Source: a virus
Strand: one strand, 5' to 3'
IMG/VR virus record: IMGVR_UViG_3300030106_002316
Span: 1 to 56,106 of that record
DNA length: 56,106 nucleotides
Position 1 is the stretch's first letter, and each line of letters begins with the position of its first letter. Below, in pieces: positions 9,301-18,499 of the stretch. Made by a program: the position numbers and the translations under genes. The notes below the pieces were generated by a model, which saw nothing but the letters and a program-made list of their open reading frames with translations, made no database searches and was not told where the DNA came from.

Positions 9301-11402
9301 TTATCAGCATCTCTCTTTCCAAGACCAAACATACTTTGACTGAAATCATCATTTTTATAAGCTTGGTTCAGTATTCCTCCAAACGCATTCATACGAACAC
9401 CCGCAGCTAACTGATCAAGAGCAATAACAAATTCACTTGTTTTGTCTCCGTATGGAGAGTTTCTTAGACGTTCTGCATTGTCTGTTCCAATTTTAACAAG
9501 TAACTCGTGACTTCTTATGTATTCTTCTGGTAAATTCTGCATTATTTGGTTAGAAAATTTTTCTAAAGATCTAAATTCCTTAGTACTATAGGTAGTTATA
9601 GCGTCTAATTGTGTCATCCCCTCAGCATTAATCTTAGTTTTGTCATCTATTCCTACGTCAAGACCTTTCTTTCCAAAAATTCTGTTTGTGTCTGAAAACA
9701 TAATTTTATAAAATGGAACGCCCATTGCCATAGCTCTAGCTTTTTTAGCGAAGGTAGCTGTATTTAGGTCTAATACCTCTCCTTCTTTAAGCCTATTTTC
9801 AGCTACAAATTTTCCTATTCCATGAATCAAAGAAGGAAGACTTAAAGCTCTATCTATTTCCATTCCTGCAGCGTCTGTTCCTTTACCCCAAGGAATTTTC
9901 CAATTCTGAACACCAATTTTGCTTGCAAAAGTTATGTGTCCGATGGCATCAATCAATCTCATAGTAGACGTAGGATTAGCGAAAATAGATGTAAGACCCA
10001 TAAGATAAGATAAGTCTCTGTATTCTGTTCCTTCAAAGTAAGAATCCCATGTACCAGCAATGGCCCCTGCACTTACAACAGCTTGCCCTTGCATCAGCTT
10101 TTGCCAAAATTGACTAAAAGCTTTTTGTTCTGGATTCCAAGTTTCAAATACAAGCCTGTCTGTTAACTGTGGTTTTGCGCCTTCTATTTCTTTTCCAACA
10201 CCGCCATAATATGTATCTTTTAAAGGTACTCTATAATCTGCTGTCATAACAGAACGTCTTGCACCCTTCGGAGTCGTTCTTATAAGACCTATATCATACC
10301 AACGAGCATCTTCACTAACTTTTCCAACCTTCCACGCTGGCCCTTTAGTTAACCCTTCGTCTATACCCTTTATATTTTTCATTGAATCTTTAAGAAGTGA
10401 AGCTCTTTGTTGTAATATTTTTTCATTAAGCTTAGTAGCTTGAGCATATTCTTTATTTACTTCAGCTTTTTTTAGAGCGTCTTTTAATGGGCCTACATTC
10501 TGATTTTCTCTTAAACTTTTTACTATAGGGTCAATAGGTTGGTATCCTGGAAGTTTCTGAAAATAAGGAGTGGTGGCAGTAAGAGCTTTGTAAGTATCAG
10601 AAGCAACATCGCCAATTATTTTAACTGCTTTAACTATTTTTCCTGGAATATTAATTGGAACAGCAAAATCTGTTACATACATAAGTATCTTTGCAGACGT
10701 ACCTAAGTCTTTAACATCTAATGCTGCATCAGAGCTTTTTATAAATTTTTCAGATGCTTCTGCGAGTGGTTTAGAGCTAGTATTTGCCATTATTAGTTTA
10801 TCGTAATCAACTACTCCGTCACCAACTAAACCAATTCCTCTAAGACCTTGTTCAATAGTTCCAAAACCATATTTGTTAACAGCATCAGCAATCTGAGGAA
10901 GAATAATAGAACCACGCACTGCACCTGCTTGCGCTGCTCTGTATGATTCTTCAAACCCTCTTGTCAAACCCTCCGATGTTTTTCTTTTAATACGTTCAAA
11001 AGTTGGGACATCTTTGGCTTTGTCAAGAGGAGATGTACCAAGAACAAATGATTCTATAGCAGATATAGGTTCAGCAGGTGCTTCTCTTTCATCCCTCTCC
11101 ATAATACGTAACGTAACAAGTTCAGGAGTATTGTTTTCTTTTACTTTTCTTTGCACTTCGGGATCTGTACTATTTGTTATAAGAGTCCCGTCTTCTAATT
11201 CAAAATATTCTCCTGCTCCTATCTTAGCAGCATCTTCTTGCCCCTGAGTTTTTGGTTTTTCCATTAACTCTTCGGGTATATCTCCCATAAACTTAGGAAC
11301 AAACTTTTCTTCCTTTTTTTCTTCTTTTTCTTTTTTATCGTCATCTGAAAATAACTCAAACAACGCTTTGTCAAAAGGTGTGAAATATTTACCGCTTGCC
11401 AT
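6324..11402 (-). CDS. Giant internal virion / ejection protein
   Basis: A 1692-aa protein, the largest in the genome. It is mostly helical and polar, with an acidic Lys/Glu-rich N-terminus (about residues 20-35), weak hydrophobic helices around 160-270 and long coiled-coil-like stretches in the middle. Podoviruses of this size carry one to three such proteins that are stored in the capsid and ejected to form a channel across the envelope (the role of T7 gp14-16). I see no lytic transglycosylase motif, and assignment rests on size, composition and position just upstream of the holin. It starts nine bases after the 1111-aa protein ends. Confidence 0.75.
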   Translation of the reverse strand: MASGKYFTPFDKALFELFSDDDKKEKEEKKEEKFVPKFMGDIPEELMEKPKTQGQEDAAKIGAGEYFELEDGTLITNSTDPEVQRKVKENNTPELVTLRIMERDEREAPAEPISAIESFVLGTSPLDKAKDVPTFERIKRKTSEGLTRGFEESYRAAQAGAVRGSIILPQIADAVNKYGFGTIEQGLRGIGLVGDGVVDYDKLIMANTSSKPLAEASEKFIKSSDAALDVKDLGTSAKILMYVTDFAVPINIPGKIVKAVKIIGDVASDTYKALTATTPYFQKLPGYQPIDPIVKSLRENQNVGPLKDALKKAEVNKEYAQATKLNEKILQQRASLLKDSMKNIKGIDEGLTKGPAWKVGKVSEDARWYDIGLIRTTPKGARRSVMTADYRVPLKDTYYGGVGKEIEGAKPQLTDRLVFETWNPEQKAFSQFWQKLMQGQAVVSAGAIAGTWDSYFEGTEYRDLSYLMGLTSIFANPTSTMRLIDAIGHITFASKIGVQNWKIPWGKGTDAAGMEIDRALSLPSLIHGIGKFVAENRLKEGEVLDLNTATFAKKARAMAMGVPFYKIMFSDTNRIFGKKGLDVGIDDKTKINAEGMTQLDAITTYSTKEFRSLEKFSNQIMQNLPEEYIRSHELLVKIGTDNAERLRNSPYGDKTSEFVIALDQLAAGVRMNAFGGILNQAYKNDDFSQSMFGLGKRDADNILNIFRTHQQELQDQVGYIQGAMEDLVGGFGKTSGEFKDLKIGADKIVAKLKSNIGEFSEQINSLSQQTKRIGTLRDSQVRKIMMDEDGLGLRRTHGVGLEESPNGMQALSRAETAFGNRIEGYATNAYEQAIRTKNARFDEMDEALQGKTLDAENYIDELEKLRNQQIDDFGEIHAILKKPNEYLAFGKFTRAEGEPISYSDDIDTFIRFARYKGLGNTSKDEMVDIAENIIDSNLSITLAKGSKSGSIPHSKDDTGDFDLSLTLENLSDHAASLKMSEEDYLRILLSNLTSQNRSALNSKFTHSMNASDMHTLRKNHADWSWRNKFTKPEASQAVYNSSKNLDEIFEGHNISEVAEANKEYTNFRRTWHESYLGKRLLQTIDEQAEGGVTQFLRNIDSPRDLLAPFLKAKDPAQSRKLLDELFSDFKDSNQNIISMKDIRKQILDDLDSTFGFEIIQGRLLRGNYETNISTISNLLENRLISKKAADRAKEYLNLLDKNSVKNVTEDIDNATKDLDAALKRMTSTQLENIKKSIGTEVESIKDTNQLFDFLFPASRADTYARESVGASDEVTDIFGRVKTLAEESSEKIKEAGFEPALDVSSIQKTFDEKFPIRDREQITGSRFDVFIKELYGVTPQDIYNRTVSETQKKQLQSFRDVLVSTLIKKSQNVTSTRKAMLDLSTKKDIDKIRGVNQEEMFRPTQWINDSLVSEGVISTPKAFQLDSDINIVEMMTMYENMGTSLKKIDRAVGANQSFVEDLEMIFDNVIAIKGLVPDLASGEFSNIPRGLTYSAALSRIYSGMRGVVSWRYLATEQIVREQQRAKHLMLHTIMSDPNFVRNLGLIIDNKPVKDERNFVSKILDIMAKPAFSRAVTYDPDKEESRNYDPTPNEVVKFLRSFFNVRYLQEKGLDIPFTDMTVPILGFNEPKDIVAGELSLVEDENLFGGYGLTRQEVLEEDEIDIDTISQDPSISLDQQTNDAETELFERIGL
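7504..7520 (+). other. tRNA T-arm look-alike inside the giant virion gene
   Basis: The sequence GCAGGTTCAAATCCTGC is a perfect T-arm (5-bp stem, TTCAAAT loop). On the opposite strand it simply encodes Ala-Gly-Phe-Glu-Pro-Ala of the 1692-aa protein, and no acceptor, D or anticodon stem is found around it. It is recorded because phage attachment sites often match tRNA 3' ends, but there is no supporting evidence for that here. Confidence 0.2.
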
Positions 11403-11410
11403 GTGTATTC

Positions 11411-14400
11411 CTATCTCTTAGTATTGTATAAATGAATTATGAGATTAAGTATTAATCTTTTTTCAGGCGCTGCGCCTATATTTAATTTCTTCAAACTTTC
11501 TTGTGCCTGTGCTTTTTCTGCAGAATCTTTTGTATTTCGTATAGCTTCTTGCAACCCATATCTTCGAGAAGCCCTGCTCAAAACATCACCAAGTTTCAAT
11601 CCATTTTGACCGTATCTGTTCAATCTAGAAACAATTTTTGGTGTGTTTCCAAATCTTCTTAACATTGAGACTCCTCTTCCTAAAACTTTCTGTTTTTCTT
11701 CCTTGCTTAAATTATTGTAAGATGCAATATTACCTCCTATTACAGTTGTTCCGTACTGCGTTTTTTCTAATCTTTTTCTTGGTGGGAGGTTTTTTGAAAC
11801 TTGTGAAAATGTATTAGCAAATATATTTGATTCTCTTGCTAAATTAGCTGAATCTAACTTTATATCTCTTCCGTCAAGTTGAGTTATTATGCTCTGAGGA
11901 AAAACATTAGAAGCTTCGTTTGTTTGTTGTTGTGGCAATCCTGCTTCATGTCTTAATAAATTGAAATTCTTAGATTCATTATAGAGCCGTCTAAATTTAG
12001 CTCTTCCAACGGATCTACTTACTTCAAGCATTTTTCTTTCTATAAGAGAACCATTTTTTATTCTTGCATACTTAGCATCATTCTCTGCTCTCACACCTAA
12101 AAAGTTTACTATGTCTTCTACTCTATCAAAGGAACCTTCTCCAGTTTCTGATCCAGCACCGCCCCATATGGCTCTATAAAGTATAGCAAAGTCTTCGTTT
12201 GAAATAGCACGACCACCGTTTTGTCCTTGTACCATTCCCGCATAAGTGTACGTCATACTTACTTTAGTCATAGCATTTTGAGCTAATAGGTAGGCTTGAT
12301 AAGCTATTACTTGCTGCCTTAAAGCCACCTTCATATGCCTTTCTCTATCTTCTGGATTCCCTGCATTTGATGCTTTATCTAAAGCTTCTTTTGCAGCTTC
12401 TGAAGCTACAGAGATAGTAGATTTCCACTCTTTTGATTTTGCTTTTGCCCACTGTTCTACGTGGGCAAGTCTGGATTTAACAAACCCGTCATTTTCAGGA
12501 TTCGAGGATTTATAAGAATCTGCGCTAAATTTAAACTTTTCTTTTAAAAAATCTGGAGTAACTTGAGCAATAATTAATGGAGCAGCGTTAACGTAGTCTC
12601 TAATCTTTTGAAGAAAAACTACTGTTGATGATGCAGCTTCAGTTCCAATCTTAAAACCTTTTCTTCCTACTCTTTTTTCTTGTACTTTTAATGCTTCCAT
12701 TAACTCCTTATTTTTAATAAAGTTTGGATCTTCCTTCAGCAAATTAAAAAGATTTGTGGCATCCGATGAAGTTATATTTCCGTCACCACTCAAGCTCTTA
12801 AGAAGCGTATCTGTTGCACTTAACTTTAACTGATTATTTTTAAAACTACGTATATTTTCTTTAGTTTCACCAAGTTTGTTTATTGTTTCTTTGAGATCTT
12901 TTATTTTTGTATTTAAAGGTGGGTCCTTATAAATTTCCGCTTCAGTGTAGTGCATAGGTCTGCTTGTAGTTATCGCCCTCTCTCCACCCGCCATCAAAGA
13001 CACGGTAGGAGGGGGAACTATTTCAGAAAACGCTTGTTTTTGAGACAGTATTTCTACTGATTTTTCCAAAGCTTCTTGGTTTATCTTACCCTCGGATGTT
13101 TTAAATTCAAACGTCTTTTGAAGCTGCTCTTTTACAACTTCTAAATTACTATCTGTAGGATTATCTATAAATTCGTTTAGAGAAGTATATACGCTTGATA
13201 ATCTTAAAAACTCATCTAATTCTGTAGCTTTGTCAGGACTCTCAAAGTATTTCGGATCAGCTCTAAGAAGATCGTCATAATACATAAGCTTGCTCACCCT
13301 TCCATCTGTCATATCTAATGGGCTACCAAACTTTTGTACTTCCTCATTTCCAAGATAATCTACGGTTATAATAGGTTCAGAAGTTACGTTTGTCACATTA
13401 AGATCGTTTGGAGTTTGTTTTTTTGTTGTCCTCTTTATTGGTGTATTTATTCTTCTTTCTATAATCACCGTGCCTTCATCATCTCTGTGACTATTTTTTA
13501 TAGGAGAAGTCGGCATTCCTAAATTTGTCCCCCCTGTATGTATGACCGCAACCTCGCCTGACTTTATCTGCGCTAATGCGTCTTCATAATTTATTTTTCC
13601 TTTACTATTTTCAACAACCATGTTTGCTTGTTCTTCAATGGTTCTTAATGAAGAACTGGTTTTTCTTTCTGGTATTAGTACGTTTGATTTTTTATTTTCG
13701 GTAAACAAATTATGAATATTGGGCATTGACTTTTTTGTAGTAGTATTCGTTATAGATCTTTCAATCTCCCCGTTAGATGAAGTATACTCTATTCCTGTAC
13801 TTTCTAAAGCTGCCTTAACATTTAAAAAAGCCGTTTTATATCCTTTATTCTTACTAACATGCTTTATAATAGCATCTTTTTCAGCCCCTTGCTTACTTTG
13901 AATAAGACTATCAAAGTTTTGTAACATAGTATAATTCCATAGGTTGTTATTTGGTGAGCTTGAAAGAACTTTTGCCCTTTGTGTATCAGTCAAATGTGCA
14001 AATATATTAGAAGATATTAGTACGTCTGTTTTATTAGGTATCGGAGTAAACTTTACGTTTTTATCTTTGTCTGTATAAGGTATAATTTCATTATCAGGAT
14101 AAACTTTTTTAGCGTTTATTTTAAGTCGTATCTTTTCACTAGTATCCCACTTTTTTTGTAAACTTTTTAAATAATTGACGGTGGTTTTATTGTCTTTGGT
14201 CTTATTGACTTTTGAATCGCCTTGTGGACTCATAAGTTTTCTAACTTGAGCCAATATTTTTTTATTTGATGCATACGGAGATGGATTTGTCGTCCCGTTA
14301 ACGATATTTGTTGCTATCTTTTTTTGAAGAGCGTTGTCTTCTTTAGCCTCTATAGCCTGTCTTAGAGGGAGTAAATTATACTCACCACCAACTGGTTTTA

Positions 14401-14746
14401 TTCCGTAAGTACTTTCAAGAGCCTCTTGTTGCTCTTTAGAAAAAGTATTAACTGGCAATTTGTTGTTATATTGTGCGTACTGATTCATTAAAGCAAAAGT
14501 AGCATTTCCTACCTTAATGCTTTGGTTCTTTTTTGCGTTTTTTTGTGTAGCAGCTAAGTTTTTTTCTGCAATGTCTAATTGTGTTTGTCGGCCTAAAGCT
14601 GCTATGCTTTCTCTTGATTCTCTCCCCAATCTTGCCTCTTTTCGTTGAGCAGCAAGTTTAGCGGTATCAGCTTCTGCTGCTGCTCTTTCTTGTTGAGCCT
14701 GTATGAATCCTGTGGCTATCCCGCCAGCTAATGCTGAAAATCCCAT
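11411..14746 (-). CDS. Large internal virion protein
   Basis: An 1111-aa predominantly helical protein. It opens with a small Gly/Ala hydrophobic segment (GFSALAGGIATGFIQAQ) followed by an Ala/Glu/Arg-rich coiled coil (about 20-75), a layout common in podovirus internal core proteins. The rest is low in cysteine and rich in Lys, Asn and Ser. An excellent ribosome-binding site, GGAGGT, is embedded in the last codons of the upstream gene. No peptidase or muramidase motif is visible. The role is inferred from position in a block of large virion proteins. Confidence 0.75.
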   Translation of the reverse strand: MGFSALAGGIATGFIQAQQERAAAEADTAKLAAQRKEARLGRESRESIAALGRQTQLDIAEKNLAATQKNAKKNQSIKVGNATFALMNQYAQYNNKLPVNTFSKEQQEALESTYGIKPVGGEYNLLPLRQAIEAKEDNALQKKIATNIVNGTTNPSPYASNKKILAQVRKLMSPQGDSKVNKTKDNKTTVNYLKSLQKKWDTSEKIRLKINAKKVYPDNEIIPYTDKDKNVKFTPIPNKTDVLISSNIFAHLTDTQRAKVLSSSPNNNLWNYTMLQNFDSLIQSKQGAEKDAIIKHVSKNKGYKTAFLNVKAALESTGIEYTSSNGEIERSITNTTTKKSMPNIHNLFTENKKSNVLIPERKTSSSLRTIEEQANMVVENSKGKINYEDALAQIKSGEVAVIHTGGTNLGMPTSPIKNSHRDDEGTVIIERRINTPIKRTTKKQTPNDLNVTNVTSEPIITVDYLGNEEVQKFGSPLDMTDGRVSKLMYYDDLLRADPKYFESPDKATELDEFLRLSSVYTSLNEFIDNPTDSNLEVVKEQLQKTFEFKTSEGKINQEALEKSVEILSQKQAFSEIVPPPTVSLMAGGERAITTSRPMHYTEAEIYKDPPLNTKIKDLKETINKLGETKENIRSFKNNQLKLSATDTLLKSLSGDGNITSSDATNLFNLLKEDPNFIKNKELMEALKVQEKRVGRKGFKIGTEAASSTVVFLQKIRDYVNAAPLIIAQVTPDFLKEKFKFSADSYKSSNPENDGFVKSRLAHVEQWAKAKSKEWKSTISVASEAAKEALDKASNAGNPEDRERHMKVALRQQVIAYQAYLLAQNAMTKVSMTYTYAGMVQGQNGGRAISNEDFAILYRAIWGGAGSETGEGSFDRVEDIVNFLGVRAENDAKYARIKNGSLIERKMLEVSRSVGRAKFRRLYNESKNFNLLRHEAGLPQQQTNEASNVFPQSIITQLDGRDIKLDSANLARESNIFANTFSQVSKNLPPRKRLEKTQYGTTVIGGNIASYNNLSKEEKQKVLGRGVSMLRRFGNTPKIVSRLNRYGQNGLKLGDVLSRASRRYGLQEAIRNTKDSAEKAQAQESLKKLNIGAAPEKRLILNLIIHLYNTKR

Positions 14747-14747
14747 T

Positions 14748-15305
14748 TTATTGTACCTCCATATCTAAGAAGCTTTCCCTAGAAGGCTCTTGCATACCCT
14801 CGTTAGGATTCTCTAAATTTAATAACATATCTTGTATTTCTTCTTCTTCTACTGTAGCTCTTAACTTTTGTCCAAACTTTTCAGGATTTATACGTTGCAT
14901 CATCTCCAAATCATTTTCGGGATCTATGTCCTCGTCTGGAATCTCATTAACAACTCTTAGGTCTTCAATACCTTCCTCTACACCTATGTCAGTTATACGG
15001 GCTGTTAAAGGAGGTTTTATAATTTCTGCAATGTCTGGTGTAAACACACCTTCTGAAAACATTTTTAAAGTGACGGCAGAAGCCAGTGTTTCAGCAGATA
15101 TACCAGCATCTAATAAGCTTACTATGTTTTGGTAAGCAGCAGGTTCCTCTAATGATTCAGAAACTAAGTCAAACGCTTGTCTTGGAGAAACAATAGAAGG
15201 TGGTTTTTCATAAGGTTTTTCTCCTGCAGTGTCAGTTAAAGACTGTCCAGGAATAGGTCTTGATAGAATGTCAATGTCTGTCGGATTATGAGTTTTTACA
15301 ACCAT
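14748..15305 (-). CDS. Acidic virion-module protein
   Basis: A 185-aa acidic protein (many Glu/Asp, C-terminus ending DMEVQ) with no recognised domain. It lies between the small coiled-coil gene and the 1111-aa internal protein, with junctions of zero to two bases, so it is co-translated with the internal virion proteins. A scaffold-like or chaperone role for the core is possible, inferred from charge and context only. Confidence 0.7.
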   Translation of the reverse strand: MVVKTHNPTDIDILSRPIPGQSLTDTAGEKPYEKPPSIVSPRQAFDLVSESLEEPAAYQNIVSLLDAGISAETLASAVTLKMFSEGVFTPDIAEIIKPPLTARITDIGVEEGIEDLRVVNEIPDEDIDPENDLEMMQRINPEKFGQKLRATVEEEEIQDMLLNLENPNEGMQEPSRESFLDMEVQ

Positions 15306-15706
15306 TATGCTGTTCCAATTTGTTGAGGAGCTATTTTTGTGTCTGTGTCAGTAGATTTAGAGTTAAGAGTTTGCTTTAATATGGCAGAGTGATCTATCTT
15401 TCCTTGTTTTATGGCTTGTTGTACAATTGCCTCTCTAACTTTTGTATCTTCTATGCCACGTAAAAGATCTACAACCTCTTTTTGAAGTTTTCGTTGTCTT
15501 TCAGAACGATTTTCTTTTGCATTTTTGCTTCTAGTATTTGTCAGATTAATAGCATCTCTTGCTGCTGTCATAGCTGTTTGTCTTTCAGCAGCAAAACCAA
15601 TCTTTTCAGAAGCAGGGTCATACATCTGTCCACCACCGCTTTTTTCGCTACCACCAATAATTTCACCTAAAGCACTCTTTCCTAAGTCCATAAGTATATC
15701 AAACAT
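15305..15706 (-). CDS. Small virion-module protein
   Basis: A 133-aa protein with a hydrophobic/Gly N-terminus (FDILMDLGKSALGEIIGG), a basic helical centre (about 55-85) and a polar tail ending in APQQIGTA. The architecture resembles small internal core proteins of podoviruses, but I do not recognise the family. It shares one base with the following gene and lies 16 bases after the 504-aa protein. Confidence 0.7.
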   Translation of the reverse strand: MFDILMDLGKSALGEIIGGSEKSGGGQMYDPASEKIGFAAERQTAMTAARDAINLTNTRSKNAKENRSERQRKLQKEVVDLLRGIEDTKVREAIVQQAIKQGKIDHSAILKQTLNSKSTDTDTKIAPQQIGTA

Positions 15707-15722
15707 TTTTTATCTCCTCTTA

Positions 15723-17237
15723 TTAAAAGTCTTCAAACTCTGGAGCTAACATTTCTCCTTCAGCATATGGTGTTATCGGACTTTCATTCATTTTGAGTAA
15801 ACCTTTAGTTACACCAACAAATGATTTTTCTAACAATCTTCCTAAAAACGACCCAACAGCTTTTTGAGAATCAGCGTCCACTTGAGCTTCAAACATTTCT
15901 TGTGCAAATTGATTAGCTATAGCAGTTAACGCTAACTGTTGGTTTCTCTGAATAGAATTTTCTGTTGCTGTGAAAGCAAAAGAAACTTCATCTCTATACT
16001 CTTGCCAGAGAGCATCTAAGGCAGAAGCTTGAATGCCTAACACTGCAGAAGCGTTGATTCTGTTAGCGCTGTTTTGTTCTGCTGTGTTAGCAGTATTAAT
16101 TGACCTTCTCCACAAAGCGTTAGACTGTTCGATAGCTGACGACATAGTTGCGTTAAATTGATCTCTAGAATCTGCTAATTTAGCATTATATTTTTTTATA
16201 GAATTTGCCTGATCAACGTTAAATTGATCCATAGCTGCTTGCCTATTAGCATTTGCAGCAGAGGCGCTAATAGCTAATTGATCGTAAAATTTGTTAACTT
16301 CTGTTTGTGTCTTAGCGTTGATATTTATACGAGCATTTTCTGCAGCCGTATCGGTAAACAAAGCCTGTTTACGAGCTTCGTAACTTATCAAGTCTGCTTG
16401 TTGTTCGAGGTCTGCGTTTTTTGTATCTATAGCGAGAAAGGTTTGAGCATTTTGTTGTGCTGCTTTCATACGATTATCGAGATTTTGTCTATCCATTGCA
16501 GCCAGTGTTGCAGCATTAGATAAAGCTGTTTGTTGTTGGTTATTTAAATTTTGTAGTTGTATGGCTGCAAACTTATTAGCATCTTGTACTGCAATAGGCA
16601 ACGCACTTTCTGCAATAGCTTGTACCATTGCTGCTGCTGCAACACTAGAAGTTCCGAGTCCTCTTGCGTTCATTATCTCTTGTACTTTTCTTACGTTCTT
16701 CGAGGCCCAAGCTGGAAGTGGCTTTCCTTCTTCTAATGATTCATAAAGAGATTCAATCTGATACTTTGTTGTAGCCTGTAATGCTAGTTCTTGTGTTTTA
16801 GCTTCTGCAAGACTACCTCTTTCTAGCATTTGCTGTTTTGTTCGTTCATCCACTATCTGCGATGTATCTACAACAGAGTTTGCCCTTTCTGTTATTTGCG
16901 CTCCTTGAACATCTGTAGGAATATTTGTTAAATTACGATCTATAGCTTCAATATTGCCCAATCCTTCTTGGGCTTGAGGAGCAGTAACAGTAGGCGTTGC
17001 AGCGACTTGAGTGGAAGATATGTCTCTAGCAGCAGGGTCTACTAACGTTGTGTCTGTTGTTAAAAATTCGTCTGGCTGAACAGCTTGTGATGTAGGCTGA
17101 AAAGCTCCTTGACCTAACTCGACTACTCCAGTTGCTTGTTCCCCCATAATGTTGCGAACAGGACTAAAAGCTTCTTCAGTTGTTAGCTCCCGTGTTTCTT
17201 GTGGTTGCTCTTCTGTTACAATTTCTTCATCTGCCAT
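15723..17237 (-). CDS. Ala/Gln-rich coiled-coil internal virion protein
   Basis: A 504-aa protein with a low-complexity acidic N-terminal third and then about 250 residues of Ala/Asn/Gln-rich helix (for example NAATLAAMDRQNLDNRM), strongly suggestive of a long coiled coil. A conserved-looking RGLGTSSVAAAAMVQAI motif lies near residues 195-211. It ends in an acidic PEFEDF. This composition is typical of internal core or needle-like proteins in marine podoviruses. It starts inside the end of the lipoprotein gene (11-base overlap). Confidence 0.75.
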   Translation of the reverse strand: MADEEIVTEEQPQETRELTTEEAFSPVRNIMGEQATGVVELGQGAFQPTSQAVQPDEFLTTDTTLVDPAARDISSTQVAATPTVTAPQAQEGLGNIEAIDRNLTNIPTDVQGAQITERANSVVDTSQIVDERTKQQMLERGSLAEAKTQELALQATTKYQIESLYESLEEGKPLPAWASKNVRKVQEIMNARGLGTSSVAAAAMVQAIAESALPIAVQDANKFAAIQLQNLNNQQQTALSNAATLAAMDRQNLDNRMKAAQQNAQTFLAIDTKNADLEQQADLISYEARKQALFTDTAAENARININAKTQTEVNKFYDQLAISASAANANRQAAMDQFNVDQANSIKKYNAKLADSRDQFNATMSSAIEQSNALWRRSINTANTAEQNSANRINASAVLGIQASALDALWQEYRDEVSFAFTATENSIQRNQQLALTAIANQFAQEMFEAQVDADSQKAVGSFLGRLLEKSFVGVTKGLLKMNESPITPYAEGEMLAPEFEDF

Positions 17238-17646
17238 TGTAGTTCACCTTTATTTCTTCGGCCTTTACTTTTTCTACAGCTTCCGCTATATAGAAATATT
17301 TAAGTTCGTTATTCTCATCACGCTCATCGCTAAATATTATTTTCCATACTTCAAGATCGAATTTATCATTTATGGGTTTCTTGAATACAATATTAAGCTT
17401 CTTAGCAAGAACATTTGTTCCAAAATTAACACATTTTTTTTCAAATAGGAGTTTGTGGTAAAGCTGATTCCCTTTTTCTATGCTCTCTTTGTAAGCATAA
17501 TAAAGATCTTTATGAACTTCTAAGGTTGTGCATACTTCGTTTATAGCTACAACTTCACCTTTTAAGGCTTCCTCTGTTGTTTTACAGGATGTTAGCCATA
17601 AAGTCAAGAGAATAACTACAGTAATTAAACATACTTGCTTTAACAT
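17227..17646 (-). CDS. Predicted lipoprotein, candidate outer-membrane spanin
   Basis: A 139-aa protein with a signal sequence (MLKQVCLITVVILLTLW) and lipobox LTSC, giving lipidation at Cys21. The mature part is Lys/Glu-rich. It directly follows a small protein with an N-terminal membrane segment and coiled coil (17649-17990), the arrangement expected of a two-component i-spanin/o-spanin pair, which fuses inner and outer membranes at lysis. The mature part is longer than a typical Rz1 and is not Pro-rich, so the assignment is tentative. Confidence 0.6.
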   Translation of the reverse strand: MLKQVCLITVVILLTLWLTSCKTTEEALKGEVVAINEVCTTLEVHKDLYYAYKESIEKGNQLYHKLLFEKKCVNFGTNVLAKKLNIVFKKPINDKFDLEVWKIIFSDERDENNELKYFYIAEAVEKVKAEEIKVNYNGR

Positions 17647-17648
17647 TG

Positions 17649-17990
17649 TCAGCCTTCAACTGGCGGGTGCTTTCCATTATGGGTCTTCATTAATACATCA
17701 ACATCGCGTCTTAACGAGTTGCACCTGTGTTTTAAGCCCTCTACTTCCCTTGCTTTATCTTCTTGGTTACTAGGAGATAACATCCCACCTAGTATCTGTA
17801 ATTGGTGGTTCATTACAGCACCACTAGCTTCCACTTGATCTAATCTTGTTTGTATTACAGCTAATTCTTCTTTAGTTGCTTTAAAGTCTTCCATTAAACG
17901 ACCAATTTGGCCTTTTACCATTCCCCACGTTGCTGCCAGACCTGCAAGCACTGTAGCAATGGTCATTAATTCTTTTGCGCCTAATTCCAT
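17649..17990 (-). CDS. Membrane-anchored coiled-coil protein, candidate i-spanin
   Basis: A 113-aa protein with an N-terminal hydrophobic segment (about residues 8-24) followed by a coiled-coil region (about 30-100) and a short Pro-containing tail. Size and layout fit inner-membrane spanins or XhlA-like lysis proteins. It precedes the lipoprotein gene by two bases and follows the 168-aa tail-anchored protein by one, forming a three-gene membrane cassette between the fibre and internal virion genes. Confidence 0.6.
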   Translation of the reverse strand: MELGAKELMTIATVLAGLAATWGMVKGQIGRLMEDFKATKEELAVIQTRLDQVEASGAVMNHQLQILGGMLSPSNQEDKAREVEGLKHRCNSLRRDVDVLMKTHNGKHPPVEG

Positions 17991-17991
17991 A

Positions 17992-18498
17992 TTATTTTTT
18001 TACCCAGTTTATGTACACGACAAGTGCGAGTAAGCTTCCTGCTAAAACCAAAATACCTAAAACCCATTCAAGTGCTTTGTATATTTTTCTTCTAAACTCG
18101 TCCTTTTCTTCTTGTTCTTCTTCGAGTTGTTTCTCATGTTCTATGATTCTTTTTCGGCGTTCCTCTAATATTGTGTCCCATGTACTAGCGCCAAATCTTA
18201 TATTTATTAATCTTTTTACTTTAAGCATCTGCTCTTCAGCTAGTTTCTCCTCAATTGTTTCTTTTGCTATTGCGCCTATGGAGAACTTGTCGGCTGTTGA
18301 TCCTAAAGTTTTATTAAGTAGGCTATTCCATTTGCCTATTATGGGATGGGCTTGTTGTTTTACTTCTTCTTTTCCTTTAAATAAATCGTCTATCTGATTT
18401 GCAATTTGTGATACGTCTTTTGCTGTACCTATTGCGCTTTTGATTCCTTTGACTGCGCTATTAACAAGGGCGAGTCCTGCTAATATTTCTGCAACCAT
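17992..18498 (-). CDS. Tail-anchored membrane protein of the lysis cassette
   Basis: A 168-aa protein with an amphipathic N-terminal stretch (AEILAGLALVNSAVKGIKSA), a Glu/Lys-rich coiled coil (about 85-135) and one C-terminal membrane span (about 143-163) ending in INWVKK. I recall similar proteins near fibre and lysis genes in marine phages, but I cannot name the family. With the next two genes it probably acts at the membrane during lysis or ejection. Confidence 0.7.
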   Translation of the reverse strand: MVAEILAGLALVNSAVKGIKSAIGTAKDVSQIANQIDDLFKGKEEVKQQAHPIIGKWNSLLNKTLGSTADKFSIGAIAKETIEEKLAEEQMLKVKRLINIRFGASTWDTILEERRKRIIEHEKQLEEEQEEKDEFRRKIYKALEWVLGILVLAGSLLALVVYINWVKK

Positions 18499-18499
18499 A